The translations under genes and the position numbers were made by a program. DNA of 64,000 bases from Azolla caroliniana (Eukaryota; Polypodiophyta), in assembly GCA_043228905.1 (NCBI GenBank), contig JBHGNT010000014.1, forward strand, positions 17,112,001 to 17,176,000. The letters are read 5' to 3'. This document shows positions 53,467-64,000 of the stretch, in pieces (the first letter of the stretch is position 1; every line of letters starts with the position of its first letter). The notes under the pieces are model-generated. The model did not search any database. It saw only the letters and a list, made by a program, of their open reading frames with translations, and was not told the origin of the DNA.

Positions 53467-55833
53467 ATGATCACAGTGGAAAACAGTCTGCTTCCATGGA
53501 ACTCCAAGATAACAAATCGGATGAGAGACAGAGATGCAAGGGGATGTTTAAATATTACGCAAAAAATGTGTCAGAATGGAATCGATCCAGATGCTTATAC
53601 AATCTCCAGCTCCTTGAAGGCATCTGTTATGCTAGGGGATTTGGAAATTGGGAGATTGATTCATGCCCTGTTCATTATGAGTGTCACGGAAGCTAGCACA
53701 TATGTGAATAGTACCCTTATCAACATGTATGCAAAGTTGGGAAACCTGGAGGATGCTCGGTATGTGTTTGAGAAGGTGTCAGATGCTCGAGATATTGTGT
53801 CTTGGAATGCTATGATCACTGGCTACACAAAGCATGGATTCGCTGAAGATGCTGTGAACTTGTATAAGTTACTGAATTATAGTTGTATGCAACCAACTGA
53901 TATCACATTCACGATGGCATTGCATGGATGTGCGTGTTTGGAAAGCTTAGAATGTGGTCGACAGATCCACAAGGATATCCTCATAAGGAGCACCAACTCT
54001 AACATATATGTCAACAATATTCTCATTGATATGTACACCAAGTGCGGTAGCCTTGAGGATGCTTTGAAAGTATTTGATGATATGCCAGAACATGATGTAG
54101 TGTCATGGAATGCAATGATTGCAGCTTTCAGCAAGAATGGATTACCGGAAAAAGCATTTCTGTTTTTTGTCCAAATGCTAAATGAAGGCATGCATGCAAA
54201 TGATCGAACACTTGTGAACATTTTAAATGCTTGTAAGGCCGTAGAATATCTTGAGCAGTGCCATCGATTGCATACCCTTGTAGAAGAGAGTGAACTCCGA
54301 ACGAATGTTATTGTGTGCAGTACAATGATGGACATGTACATGAAATGCGGTGAGGTGAACAGAGCACAAGTCTTGTTTAAAAGCATTCCCAAGTTAGATG
54401 TTGTAACGTGGAATGTAATTATTGCTGCAAATGCAAAGAAGGGAAACTTCCAGGAGGCGCTTGAACTTCATGAAAGAATGAAATTGCAAGGTATTATGCC
54501 GAATGAAGTTACTTTCTTAGGCATCTTACATGCATGTGGTGGCCTTGCAGCTCTAGAAAGAGGTAGACAAGTGCATGCTTGCATAACAACCACGTGCATG
54601 AATCATATCTTGTCATTGTGCAATGGACTCATTGACATGTATGTAAAATGCAGGAGCTTACACAATGCATGTAGTGTATTCAATAAGATGTTGGATCGAG
54701 ATGTCGTTTCTTGGACCGCCACCATCACAGGCTATGCACAGCACGAGCAGCACGAGCAGCAAGAGCATGCCTTTCTTCTATATATCCAAATGCAACAGGA
54801 GAGCATATTGCCTAATAAAATAACTTTTTTAGCCCTCTTAAGTGTGATCCACAGTCCAGTGAGTATGAAGAGGGGCAGGCAAATCCATTGCCAGATAGAA
54901 GCAGCTGGGATGAAACACAATTTGACCATGACAAATACATTAATACACATGTATGCGAATTGTGGAAAGCTGAACATGGCACAGGATATGTTTGACGAGA
55001 CAATAAAAAATAATGTGATAACATGGAATGCAATGATTTCAGGTTATGCAAAATACGGTCGTGTGGAAGAATCCTGGGAGTTATTCTGTCAAATGGGTGT
55101 AGAAGGTGTGTTTGCAAACGAGACAACGTTCGCGAGCATCCTTGATGCGCTTTCTAGCATAGCAGCTTCTGGGCAAGGAAAGCAAATTCACACTGTTATT
55201 CTTAGTGTTGAACTTCAATCAAGCATTTTTGTTGGTAGTGCTCTGATTAATATGTATTCCAAGTGTGGGAATCTTGATCATGCCCACAAGGTTTTAGACA
55301 GAATATTAGTACGAGATGTAGGATCATGGGGTGCCCTGATCACTGCATATGCTCAACATGGTCATGGCAAGAAGACTCTCCAACTCGCTGCTCAAATGTG
55401 TGCAAAAGGAATACAATTAAATCATATTACACTCATCAGTATTTTGTCTGCCTGCAGCCATTCAGGTCTTTTAAATGAGGGCTGGTTCCTTTTTGATTCT
55501 ATGACTCGTGATCACGGTGTTAAACCTACAGTGAAGCATTTTGCATGCATGGTTGACCTTCTTGGCCGTGCTGGACAACTTGAGGATGCATACACCTTTA
55601 TACAAAAATTGCCGCCTCAAGCTAGTGCTCCATCATGGATGTCCCTACTTAGTTCATGTAGAATGTATGGAAATGTTGATATCGCAGAGGTAGCAGCTGA
55701 AAGAGTTCATCAGCTTGAGCCACAAAATGCTGCACCCTTCCGGTTGCTCCATGATATCTATGCCTCACCTTGGCAAATGTCTGACTTTGTTGAGATTCTA
55801 CACGTGAATAATGAATGCATGCAAACAGAGTAG
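53467..55833 (+). CDS. PLS-class pentatricopeptide repeat protein, ending in a short E-like region
   Basis: The single-exon frame is 788 residues. PPR proteins bind single-stranded RNA in plastids or mitochondria for editing, splicing or stability. About twenty P, L and S motifs run from residue 12 to 740. The hallmark helices recur: LINMYAKLGNLEDARYVFEK, DMYTKCGSLEDALKVFDDMP, VVSWNAMI and HACGGLAALERGRQVHA. After the last S motif comes FACMVDLLGRAGQLEDAYTF and an E1-like SLLSSCRMYGNVDIAEVAAE. The protein then stops with no E2 or DYW deaminase domain. An insertion of HEQ units (near residue 426) lies inside one motif. No clear targeting peptide is seen at this start, so the true N-terminus may lie upstream. 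Organelle target unknown. Confidence 0.88.
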   Translation: MITVENSLLPWNSKITNRMRDRDARGCLNITQKMCQNGIDPDAYTISSSLKASVMLGDLEIGRLIHALFIMSVTEASTYVNSTLINMYAKLGNLEDARYVFEKVSDARDIVSWNAMITGYTKHGFAEDAVNLYKLLNYSCMQPTDITFTMALHGCACLESLECGRQIHKDILIRSTNSNIYVNNILIDMYTKCGSLEDALKVFDDMPEHDVVSWNAMIAAFSKNGLPEKAFLFFVQMLNEGMHANDRTLVNILNACKAVEYLEQCHRLHTLVEESELRTNVIVCSTMMDMYMKCGEVNRAQVLFKSIPKLDVVTWNVIIAANAKKGNFQEALELHERMKLQGIMPNEVTFLGILHACGGLAALERGRQVHACITTTCMNHILSLCNGLIDMYVKCRSLHNACSVFNKMLDRDVVSWTATITGYAQHEQHEQQEHAFLLYIQMQQESILPNKITFLALLSVIHSPVSMKRGRQIHCQIEAAGMKHNLTMTNTLIHMYANCGKLNMAQDMFDETIKNNVITWNAMISGYAKYGRVEESWELFCQMGVEGVFANETTFASILDALSSIAASGQGKQIHTVILSVELQSSIFVGSALINMYSKCGNLDHAHKVLDRILVRDVGSWGALITAYAQHGHGKKTLQLAAQMCAKGIQLNHITLISILSACSHSGLLNEGWFLFDSMTRDHGVKPTVKHFACMVDLLGRAGQLEDAYTFIQKLPPQASAPSWMSLLSSCRMYGNVDIAEVAAERVHQLEPQNAAPFRLLHDIYASPWQMSDFVEILHVNNECMQTE

Positions 55834-56847
55834 GCGACCAAAATGTTTGTAAAGTAGTTAAGATTAAGACTAATATGGTGGTTTCAACAGTTTTCCTGTT
55901 TTGCAGTTTTCAGGAGCCCTATTGGCTGACAGGACCTTTTATGACTAGAGTTAATGGAGGAGAGCATCTGCATCCTTACGATTGTTGATACCATTTATCT
56001 GTTGACATTGTTCATCACGTGTTTTCATTCTGTAATTCGATTGATAGAGAATCAATCTCTACTATCAAACAATGCTTATACTTGTCAATTAAGACTATGA
56101 TCTCTGTATAGAAATATGGGTGTGAGTACTTCAGCAAGACTTAACCGAGCCTATCCAATCTATGTGTAATCTGAAATCGCCGTGACATAAAGCTGAAATG
56201 GAGTCCATGATGAGGGATGTCTCTGTTTTACTCAGCTTGTGGGGCAAACAGCAATTAGAAAATCACTCTCTAGTTCACCAAAATAGTAGTAAAAATCTGG
56301 ACATTAGGGGACATCAATTCTTCACAAAAGGCTAAGAGTAGTTGTACCCAATTGAACCATGTTCAGAGGGCATATAATACTCGGAGGTCATCTACTTTAA
56401 CCCACTATGTACAACTCCCTTTTCTTGTTATTGATAAGAATATATATAGCAAAAGAAACCATTGTCATATGAAATAAATATGCGTTATGCAAAACATACC
56501 CAAGTTATCTTGTGATTTTGGAAAAACAATTTGGGAGTTTATTTTTCTCTTCTTCATAGTGCACATAACTGGACCAACTCAGAGGGTTTTTGTCTCAACA
56601 ATAGATCACATGATAAGGAACAGAGCGTTGGTGCCCTATGATATAATCTGAGTAGAGATGGGAACAGTTCTATTTCATTAACGAGATACTTTCATTGTTG
56701 CTCTTCAAAGAAGAGACAGCATTTTAAGATGTAATCAAGAAACTGTTCATTCATTTAAAGAAACTGTTATTTTAATATATGTTCAACACAGTGCTGGAGA
56801 CTAAAAAAAGTTTGCACAAAACACTGCCCTGTACTCACTCTTCCCCA
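55834..56847. other. Intergenic sequence between PPR gene and lipoxygenase B
   Basis: This is the shared 3' flank of two convergent genes. I see no further gene or clear repeat. Confidence 0.6.
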
Positions 56848-59800
56848 TCAGATAGAGATGCTGTTCGGAACGCCACGGAAGGTGAGACCAGGCCCTGCAG
56901 AACCACTGGGAGCAAGCAAAGTGTAAGGCAAGAGTACTGAACCAACCCTATGGTAAAGCTTAGACTTCTCTGGGTTCTCTTCCGCTTCCAGATTTCGAGC
57001 TTCAATGGAAGCTTCCACTTGGGCCAGGTTTTCGCGGAAGTTCTCGAAGACAGCAATCGCACGCTTATCAGATGTCCATTGAGAATCACTTTGCTCACCA
57101 AGGTATATTTCATCACTCATATGTTGAGCCAAAATCTCAAGCACTGCCATTGCCAATGTTGTAGCCCGATAGTAAGGAATGGTTTCGAAATAGAACTTAT
57201 CAGGGTTTGATACCATTTCATCGTATTCTGGAGTACCCTCTTCTGGTATAAATTTTCTTGCCATGCATGGACTGTTGGGCATGTACCCTGCATAGGCATA
57301 TTGCCCAAAGTTCACTGCAGCATGATGAGCCGAAGCTAACCAAATGATTGTGGACCCTATCTGGATCAGATTTTCGACACTTGTCATTGTTGGCCACCAA
57401 CTGGCATTGGCATGGTCAGCATGCCCTGTTGTCCTAACTTCCAACCACCAGGTTTGGAGTTCCTCATCCTTCACAACGTCCTCATCATCCCTGTAATATA
57501 TATTCACATAGTCCTCGACCCATTTTCGGATGGCAGCCCATAGATCTAATCCATCTACGGCATATGGATAATCCTCTATTGTCAGCCTTAATCCATGTTT
57601 TGCACTTGGGTCCTTTATTGCCATCCCCCTGCACACCCAATATAAGTTATACCAACACATGACTTCAGCAACGTGTTTACTATATAAGTGGTTTTGAATA
57701 TAATGACGCAATCCAGACACTTTTGATGCCATTAGAAACACCACATTTCCTGATCGGTGAATAATTGGAATCTTAAATTTGTATTGTACATAATCAATGC
57801 TTAAATGATTCCTTAAGCTTGTATTCTATTAGATTATTAATAATTTGCCTGCAATTACAATTTTGATTAACACGCTTTGGTTATCCATTCATTATGCACA
57901 TGCTTCCATTGCAAATTTGGTATAAAATCCTTCTTAATAAGCGTATGTGCTTATACCTTTTGAGAAGATCTTCAGGTAAACCCTCCTGATCAAACCTCCA
58001 ACTTTTATAGACAGCAGATGATATCTCCATGGAATATTCACCGGTGGTATAATGTGTTTCTATCTTTCCACCTGCATTTATTAACGATGACCTTGCGAAT
58101 GCATTTACATGTAGAGTATCTTTGAAGTGGGGTAATAATAGTTTGTGGATGGGATGTACTATGCTGATTTGCCTTGCTGTTGCAATTCTAATGGGCTCTA
58201 TGCATGCGTGGGTTCGTAGCCTACAGAGAACCAACATCAAAAGATAGAGAATTGGAAAAATTCCAAGTTAATATCATGTGATTGATCATTAACAGGCAAC
58301 AAATGTTATTCTAACACGATTGTGGCAGCATATCATTATGCTTCCTAGATGCAAGATAATATTACCAATGACTGGCGATTTGGTGGTATCCTGCATCAAC
58401 AACTGCCACATGAGTCTTTGCCAAGTGCCATAGGCACTCTGGATCCGAAGAAGTGAAGACCCTACTGATAGCATTTTCTCCCTTCGTTTCGGGAGGCAAA
58501 GTTAGCTCTATTGCAATAGGGAGGAGCTTCCCAGATTTTGTCAAGTATAAAATAGTACGAGAGGCATATGTCTTTCCTTCTTGCTTATTAATCCTGTTGA
58601 TGAAGGGCATCAATGCATCATGGTAATCCAGTATGTACAGTAAATTGTGTTCCAGTGCCTGGCAAAAAGAAAATTTTAGTTTCCCAGCAGAATTTTTATC
58701 TCATAAAACTCTCCCCCAACTTTTGTTCACCAGAACTTCGTGTTGAGAAAATGAACTTAGAATTACCTCTTTCACCGAGAAACCTTCAAGCAATGGTTGA
58801 AGGTGACCCTCAGTGATGGAAGACTTTGGATCACCGTAAAGGGCAGGGTCCAAGGAGCTCACCAGAGGAAAAGTCTTACAGGATGGATGTTTCAACATAA
58901 GAAACAAATTACAATTACTTCAAATTTGGAAGCCTAAAAGATCATCATGAACATGAGGCAGCATTGAGGTTTATGTACCTCAAGGCGTTGGATGACCAAA
59001 GGGTTGGCTCCTGCAAGTCGCTGCCGTCCAAATTCCTCATCAGATTTCCAAGCTTTGGAATTTGCTGCATTCATTATTTGAAAGCCGATTCTCATAATCC
59101 GATAGATTGGATGTACTTGGCATGAATCTATTATAAATGGAAAAGCAATAACTGTATGAAATGTGTAGTTTTGATTGAGGATCTGTACCTTGAACAATAC
59201 CAGGTGGTGGGAATTCCATTAGTGTTCCATCAGTAGGCTTTCTAATAATTTCTTTAGTAGATTTAAAATCGTGCTTGAGTTGTCCAGCATATAGATTATG
59301 GATGTCCTCCTTTTCTGTAAATATGTGATCTTGCAAAATGATGCTTTGAATTGAGAAAATAAAATGATGGACCAAACATCGGATTCCGGCAGTTACGAAA
59401 AGCATCTTCTTGTATCTACTGAATTTCTCGTCTCGTGGTAAATAACCAGAATCAAAACCCGTTGCTGGTTTTTCCGAGTCTTTATCTATACATCCCAAAA
59501 AATAGAAAATAGAAAACCAATTGAATTGACACGACTTTTCTGCATGCCAGATATATATAGAGGATTTATGCATTTGCACAAATGTTAGTTGTGAGATGGA
59601 CAGGGCTGTATCACAACTTTAGTATTCATGAGGTTTTTGCTTTTGATCTTGTATGTATATGATCTGAGGGCAATATTTATGTATAAAAAAAAATTAACAT
59701 CATATATTTTTAAGCTGGAGAAATAAGGTTCATCAAAAATACTATGTGGTAATACTTGTGCTAATGTGCCTGCATTGAACTATATTGAGATTAACATACT

Positions 59801-62448
59801 ATCAGCTTTAGCATATATATATATATTTAAAAAGTGGATTTTGCACGTGATACAAGCATGCATGAACATGTTGTAGATCAATGGTAAAGTAATATTCATT
59901 AAGAGTATTCATGTTGTATGACTACCTTTTGCAAGTGTCATTTATAAAAGTACACCTGATGTTTAGACTTATAATTATTTCACTGATATAACTTACCATT
60001 TTTTGTGTGCTTTCGGCCAGTTCTACACCGACGTGGGTATGGATATTCATCGGAGCCCCCTAAAACAGGCCTTTTGAGCTTCAAATCCGCATCCGGGTTG
60101 CCGATATCATTGTAGACATCGAAACCATATTTGCGTTCCCCATACACTCTTTCATCCGTGTCATCACCTCGAAGGGAAACGATTTCATTTTGACGATACT
60201 TCAAAAGAGCCGGTGGGGTCTCTCTTGGAAGGTAGGGCTGCACAAGTACCAAGTAGTACACAAAGTGATGATATGAATCAAAATAAATAATATCTCATAT
60301 CCACCATTATATCCATCAAGTAGAGATGATGTATTAATGTTCTTGGTTGTAAATACAAGTAGACACACATGGAGCTAGAGAATGCAGCTCAATTGGTAAG
60401 TTTTCTCTGCTCCTCAATATTCTTCTCGCCACTTGTTTGTATTTTCAGTTTGTAGAAAGGTGTATCCCTCCACACCAAAACCATCTAAGGCATTGAGATG
60501 ATTTTGTACACCAACATGAGAATCTTATAAACCAAGATTATGTCATCACTGTAAAGAAGAATGTGGATGGATGGTTGTCCCCAATGTGTTGATTTCATCA
60601 CTACCTCCATGTGTGATGCACAATCCAAAGAGGGTGGAATAGAGTAAGAATCCTTGAAGATCAGGATGAGACTCTACTTAGCTTAAGGATTACTTAACGA
60701 TGGGTCACATTCTATACCAATTCTGTAGAATGAGCATTTGCAAGAATGTTTTACCATCCTCAAGGAACTTTTATGCATTGCTCCTGCACTTACATTGCCT
60801 ATCCCATGCAAACCTTTTCACATTGAAACTAATGCTAATAATGATTATGTAGATGATGTCGTTCTTTTCCAAGACATAAAACCTATTCCTTTTGAAAGTA
60901 GGAAACTTCATTCTATTGAATGGCAATTTTGTTGAGTTCAAGAAAAATAAATTCATGCACTTAGAACTTCGGACATACTATTTATTTAGCTAAAGTTATC
61001 ATAATTTTGTCAACGTCGATAAAGGCCAAAGTTCTCGGTTTCCTTTTTTAGCTTTGCCCCCTTTAACTAATATTTTGATAGTTTTGTGATTGGAGGGGCT
61101 GCACTAACTGGATAAGCACAAGTGTTTGCATGGTTCATGTGTTGGGAAGTTGCTTTACAGAGCACCTATTAAACAATTGTGCAAGGATACAAGCCAGTAC
61201 CATTATATTCATGTGTGTGTGTGTGTGTGTGAGTGAGAGAGAGAGAGAGAGAGAGAGTTAAAAGTAGTTGCATATGACCTTGTGCTTTGTAACAATCTAA
61301 TTCTAGTGTCTACATAAGATAAGAAAGAAGAGAGAGAAAAGAGAGAGAAAGAATGCAACTAACATGATTTGTGAAGAAGATTCGCGGTTGACCAGAATTG
61401 AGCTTGGAATGGTTGATCCAAGTATGGCATGGGAAGTAAATTTGGGTTTTATCAGGCATCTCCAAAGTGATGGATTTCATATAGAACTCATTGTTGTCAT
61501 AGCTTTCCAATAGGATAGCTCCTGGTCTTCCGAAATCAGCCCCCACGGAGAAACTCGTTGTGAGAAGCATATCCATGTCATCCACAGTTCCACCAAACAA
61601 TGACAATGTTGATGCCGAGGTCACTTTCTCTTCGTTCGTATCTAAAATTGTATGAGAACATGAAACATTGATAACTCCATGAGAGAAAATGGAGTGAAAC
61701 TTATGATAATGGAAGAGATAAGAGTTATATATATATATATAATGATGGAATACAAAATGATATTTCAATGTATATCTCCGGTAGTATGGGCTATAACGAT
61801 GATTCATATAACAAAATACCAACAATTATATGTATATTTGATGAAGATATCACTCCATGGCAGTTCTTGCATGGAGGCATGTAAGTCAACCAATGAAATT
61901 GAAGCAAAATGTTATAATGATGATTCATATAACAAAATACCAACAATTATATGTACATTTGATGAAGACATCATTCCATGATAGTTCTTGAATGGAGGCC
62001 AATGGAATTGAAACAAAATGTTATAATGATGATTCATATAACAAAATACCAACAATTATATGTACATTTGATGAAGACATCATTCCATGATAGTTCTTGA
62101 ATGGAGGCCAATGGAGGCCAATGGAATTGAAACAAAATGTTTTAATTGAGTGTTAATTTAGATATGTTGATGCTCTTTTAATAAATTGACGTGTATATTG
62201 TTCCACAATGATTAGAATGATGAGCAAGTGAGATTAATGATCCCGAGAAGCTAGTCAATGATGTGTGTTCACATGCAAATCCTCAAATCCTAACACAAAC
62301 ACATATCCTTTTTTATCTTACCAGGATTAGTGTCGAGGCTAACAAGGCGAAGCTTGACGGATTGTCGGAAAAGCTGGCGGAAGGCATGAATGAGTTGGAA
62401 TACAAGATTCTTATGGAAGATTCTGATTGTGGCTTTGATGGTATCCAT
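56848..62448 (-). CDS. Lipoxygenase gene B (9 exons, 824 residues)
   Basis: This is the paralog of gene A on the opposite strand. Exons (5' to 3') are 62448-62322, 61641-61364, 60237-59997, 59485-59189, 59064-58979, 58874-58767, 58658-58366, 58220-57957 and 57628-56848. All are GT-AG with matching phases, 2475 nt. Lengths equal those of gene A except exon 1 (+3) and exon 4 (+24, eight residues around EIIRKPTDG). The PLAT domain covers residues about 1-125. Iron ligands are H476, H481 (HWLRTH), H667, N671 and the terminal Ile824 (GVPNSISI), the standard plant ending. The pocket residues (NAFARSS, ETHYTTG) match gene A, so the two probably share regiospecificity. No transit peptide is seen. This copy looks the more conventional of the two and is likely functional. 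Confidence 0.94.
60738..60935 (+). pseudogene. Gypsy RNase H fragment in lipoxygenase B intron 2, antisense to the gene
   Basis: A 65-codon plus-strand frame begins with [19 protein letters not shown] and includes [19 protein letters not shown] and FESRKLHS. This is the junction of Gypsy reverse transcriptase and RNase H. Nothing else of the element is recognisable nearby. It is unrelated to Gypsy Y at a glance. Confidence 0.8.
61213..61258. repeat. (GT)n(GA)n microsatellite in lipoxygenase B intron 2
   Basis: A run of GT units passes directly into a run of GA units, about 100 bp downstream of the exon 2 donor in gene orientation. Confidence 0.95.
61785..62130. repeat. Three-copy tandem repeat in lipoxygenase B intron 1
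   Basis: Units of about 110-120 bp share GATGATTCATATAACAAAAT, ACCAACAATTATATGTA and TGATGAAGACATCA. Copies start near 61797, 61919 and 62027. Confidence 0.88.
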
Positions 62449-64000
62449 AATGAATTGAGGTAATATTGGAATCTAGAGGAATGAACCTCTAGTTGATAAA
62501 CTTCCTAATTAGGTAGAGCACAAGGTACTTAAACTAATATTACTTACACATATATCTTTAGAAGAAGAAGAGGTTCAAGATACTAGCATTTGTTGTATGG
62601 AAACGTATCACTTAAGATAGAGAGAGTATCACTTAGGAAAGAGAGAGAGAGAGAGAGAGAGAGAGCAATAAGCACAATCTTAGGAAGAAATATCTAACCA
62701 TGTCCACTATTGTTCATTCACATGTGCTCAATATTCATGGGCTTTTCTTCCTCATGTAACGTACCATGCACAACTGTCACACAAGCACAAGGATATCTCA
62801 TATATGTAGCTATATGTACCAATGCACATTATTGTTTATTCACATGGGTTCTTCGTCTTTGTACAAGTACTCATCGAGTTAATTTACCATGCACAAACTA
62901 ATCCACAATTTTGTTACCCATGGGGGTTAACAACTTACAACTATATGTAACAATGTGCTTTATTGTCTCTTAAGTTAGGTCGATGTAACAATGTGCTTGA
63001 TTGTCTCTTAAGTCAGGTCGATTTATTCAGATGCATATTCTCATCAAGTTATTTTATTGTGCATGACTTGTGAACGCATGAAACCATGGGGGATGTAACA
63101 ATTCATTGGGCCCATCTATTCATTAAGTTAATTTTACTATTCCACCTAGTAAACGTGACACATGGGTAGGAGTCAGGAGTCAGGACGATGGACACTTTTT
63201 GGTACATGAAAAGAAAATGTGTTAAATGGTAGCCTTTTGTATTTTTCATCGGAGACATTTGACAGATGTCCATTTCTCGAATCCCGAAATGGTTTTATTT
63301 GATTCACCTAGAGGTATTTGAAAAGCTTTAAATGTTCTTTAGGGGTCTCAACCGACTAGAATACATTATTTCTTCAAATAGTAGTTGAAAAGTTAAGGGC
63401 TCTAGTTTTGGTGGCACTTTTGAGATTCAACTCTAATGCCAAATTATTTCAACATGTGAATGCCATTGAGATAAAATTTTACTTTCAACTTTATCATTGA
63501 CCTTACGTTTACGTTAACACTTTACACTATTTGATTGTATACATTAATTAAGATGTCACTTAATCCTTGTGTGTGTATAAATTCAGTTTTTCGCACTACA
63601 AGGATCAAACATAGCAGCCAATTCGATTATGTTTTACGCACATAATTCGTAATTGAGGTGTTTATACGTGCTCAAAGTCGGATGGATTTCACATAATTGT
63701 GACAGGTCAAGAGGAAAGGAAAGATAATTATATACCAAAAATACCACACATTTCACTTTCACAAACACCAAATATAGGAGGACATAAAGATTGCAAAGTA
63801 CACCCATCTGTATAATTGGCAAAACAATTATTCATATAAAGTACCTACATATATTTGAAATGTCTACACGGGGATCACCTGTGTATCTATCTATCTAAAT
63901 TATATCCATATTGCACCTTTGACAGCCAAAAATTATTTTGGTGAGTCATTTAATATTTAAAATGCATATGGATGAGGAAAAAATACAAAAAGAAACCCCA
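62449..64000. other. Upstream region of lipoxygenase B
   Basis: No gene is apparent. A (GA)n microsatellite lies at 62639-62665, about 190 bp upstream of the start codon, and a short direct repeat (TGTAACAATGTGCTTGATTG-like) occurs near 62945-63010. A clear TATA box could not be assigned. Confidence 0.5.

Noticed and set aside
61310-61825. Long 171-codon frame as exon 2 of lipoxygenase B
   Set aside because: Its upstream part is intron read-through; the supported exon is 61364-61641 by splice site, phase and comparison with gene A.
1-64000. tRNA or rRNA genes
   Set aside because: No tRNA-like cloverleaf or rRNA segment could be recognised by eye; a covariance-model scan would be needed to exclude them.

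Overview
This window reads as nuclear DNA of a plant, most likely a seed-free vascular plant (a fern is my best guess, a lycophyte possible). The grounds are a plant-type lipoxygenase gene pair with plant introns, a long PLS-class PPR gene, several plant-type Copia and Gypsy LTR retrotransposons, and a nuclear copy of plastid ccsA that still carries the unedited codons expected in a lineage with heavy plastid RNA editing. The lineage call is inference.

Layout: 1-14.2 kb is a retroelement cluster. Copia-1 (541-5905, minus, perfect 5-bp target duplication) is inserted beside the plastid-derived ccsA tract (about 5.9-7.0 kb). A plus-strand LTR element without coding capacity (7168-14153) is then split by a minus-strand, gag-only LTR element (8667-13509). 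A decayed Copia copy follows (14.2-16.5 kb). 16.5-20.9 kb is AT-rich and gene-free, with tandem duplications.

20,980-28,660 is lipoxygenase gene A (plus strand, 9 exons, 815 residues by my splice model). 56,848-62,448 is its paralog, gene B (minus strand, 9 exons, 824 residues). They converge on each other and keep the same intron positions and phases; seven of nine exons have identical length. Between them are a third, dead lipoxygenase fragment (51.7-52.7 kb), a PPR gene (53,467-55,833), a PPR pseudogene (31.1-32.5 kb) carrying a solo LTR, and a three-level nest: an old Copia H split by Copia X, itself split by a chromodomain Gypsy element (35,763-41,509). Further Copia debris lies at 29.0-31.1 and 45.8-47.4 kb. 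A 3.3-kb structure with roughly 200-bp inverted ends (48.1-51.4 kb) encloses two tandem arrays.

The only genes that look intact are the two lipoxygenases, which would oxygenate polyunsaturated fatty acids at the head of oxylipin synthesis, and the PPR gene, presumably an organellar RNA-binding factor. The most notable regulatory signal is that LTRs of three families carry perfect heat-shock elements just upstream of their TATA boxes.
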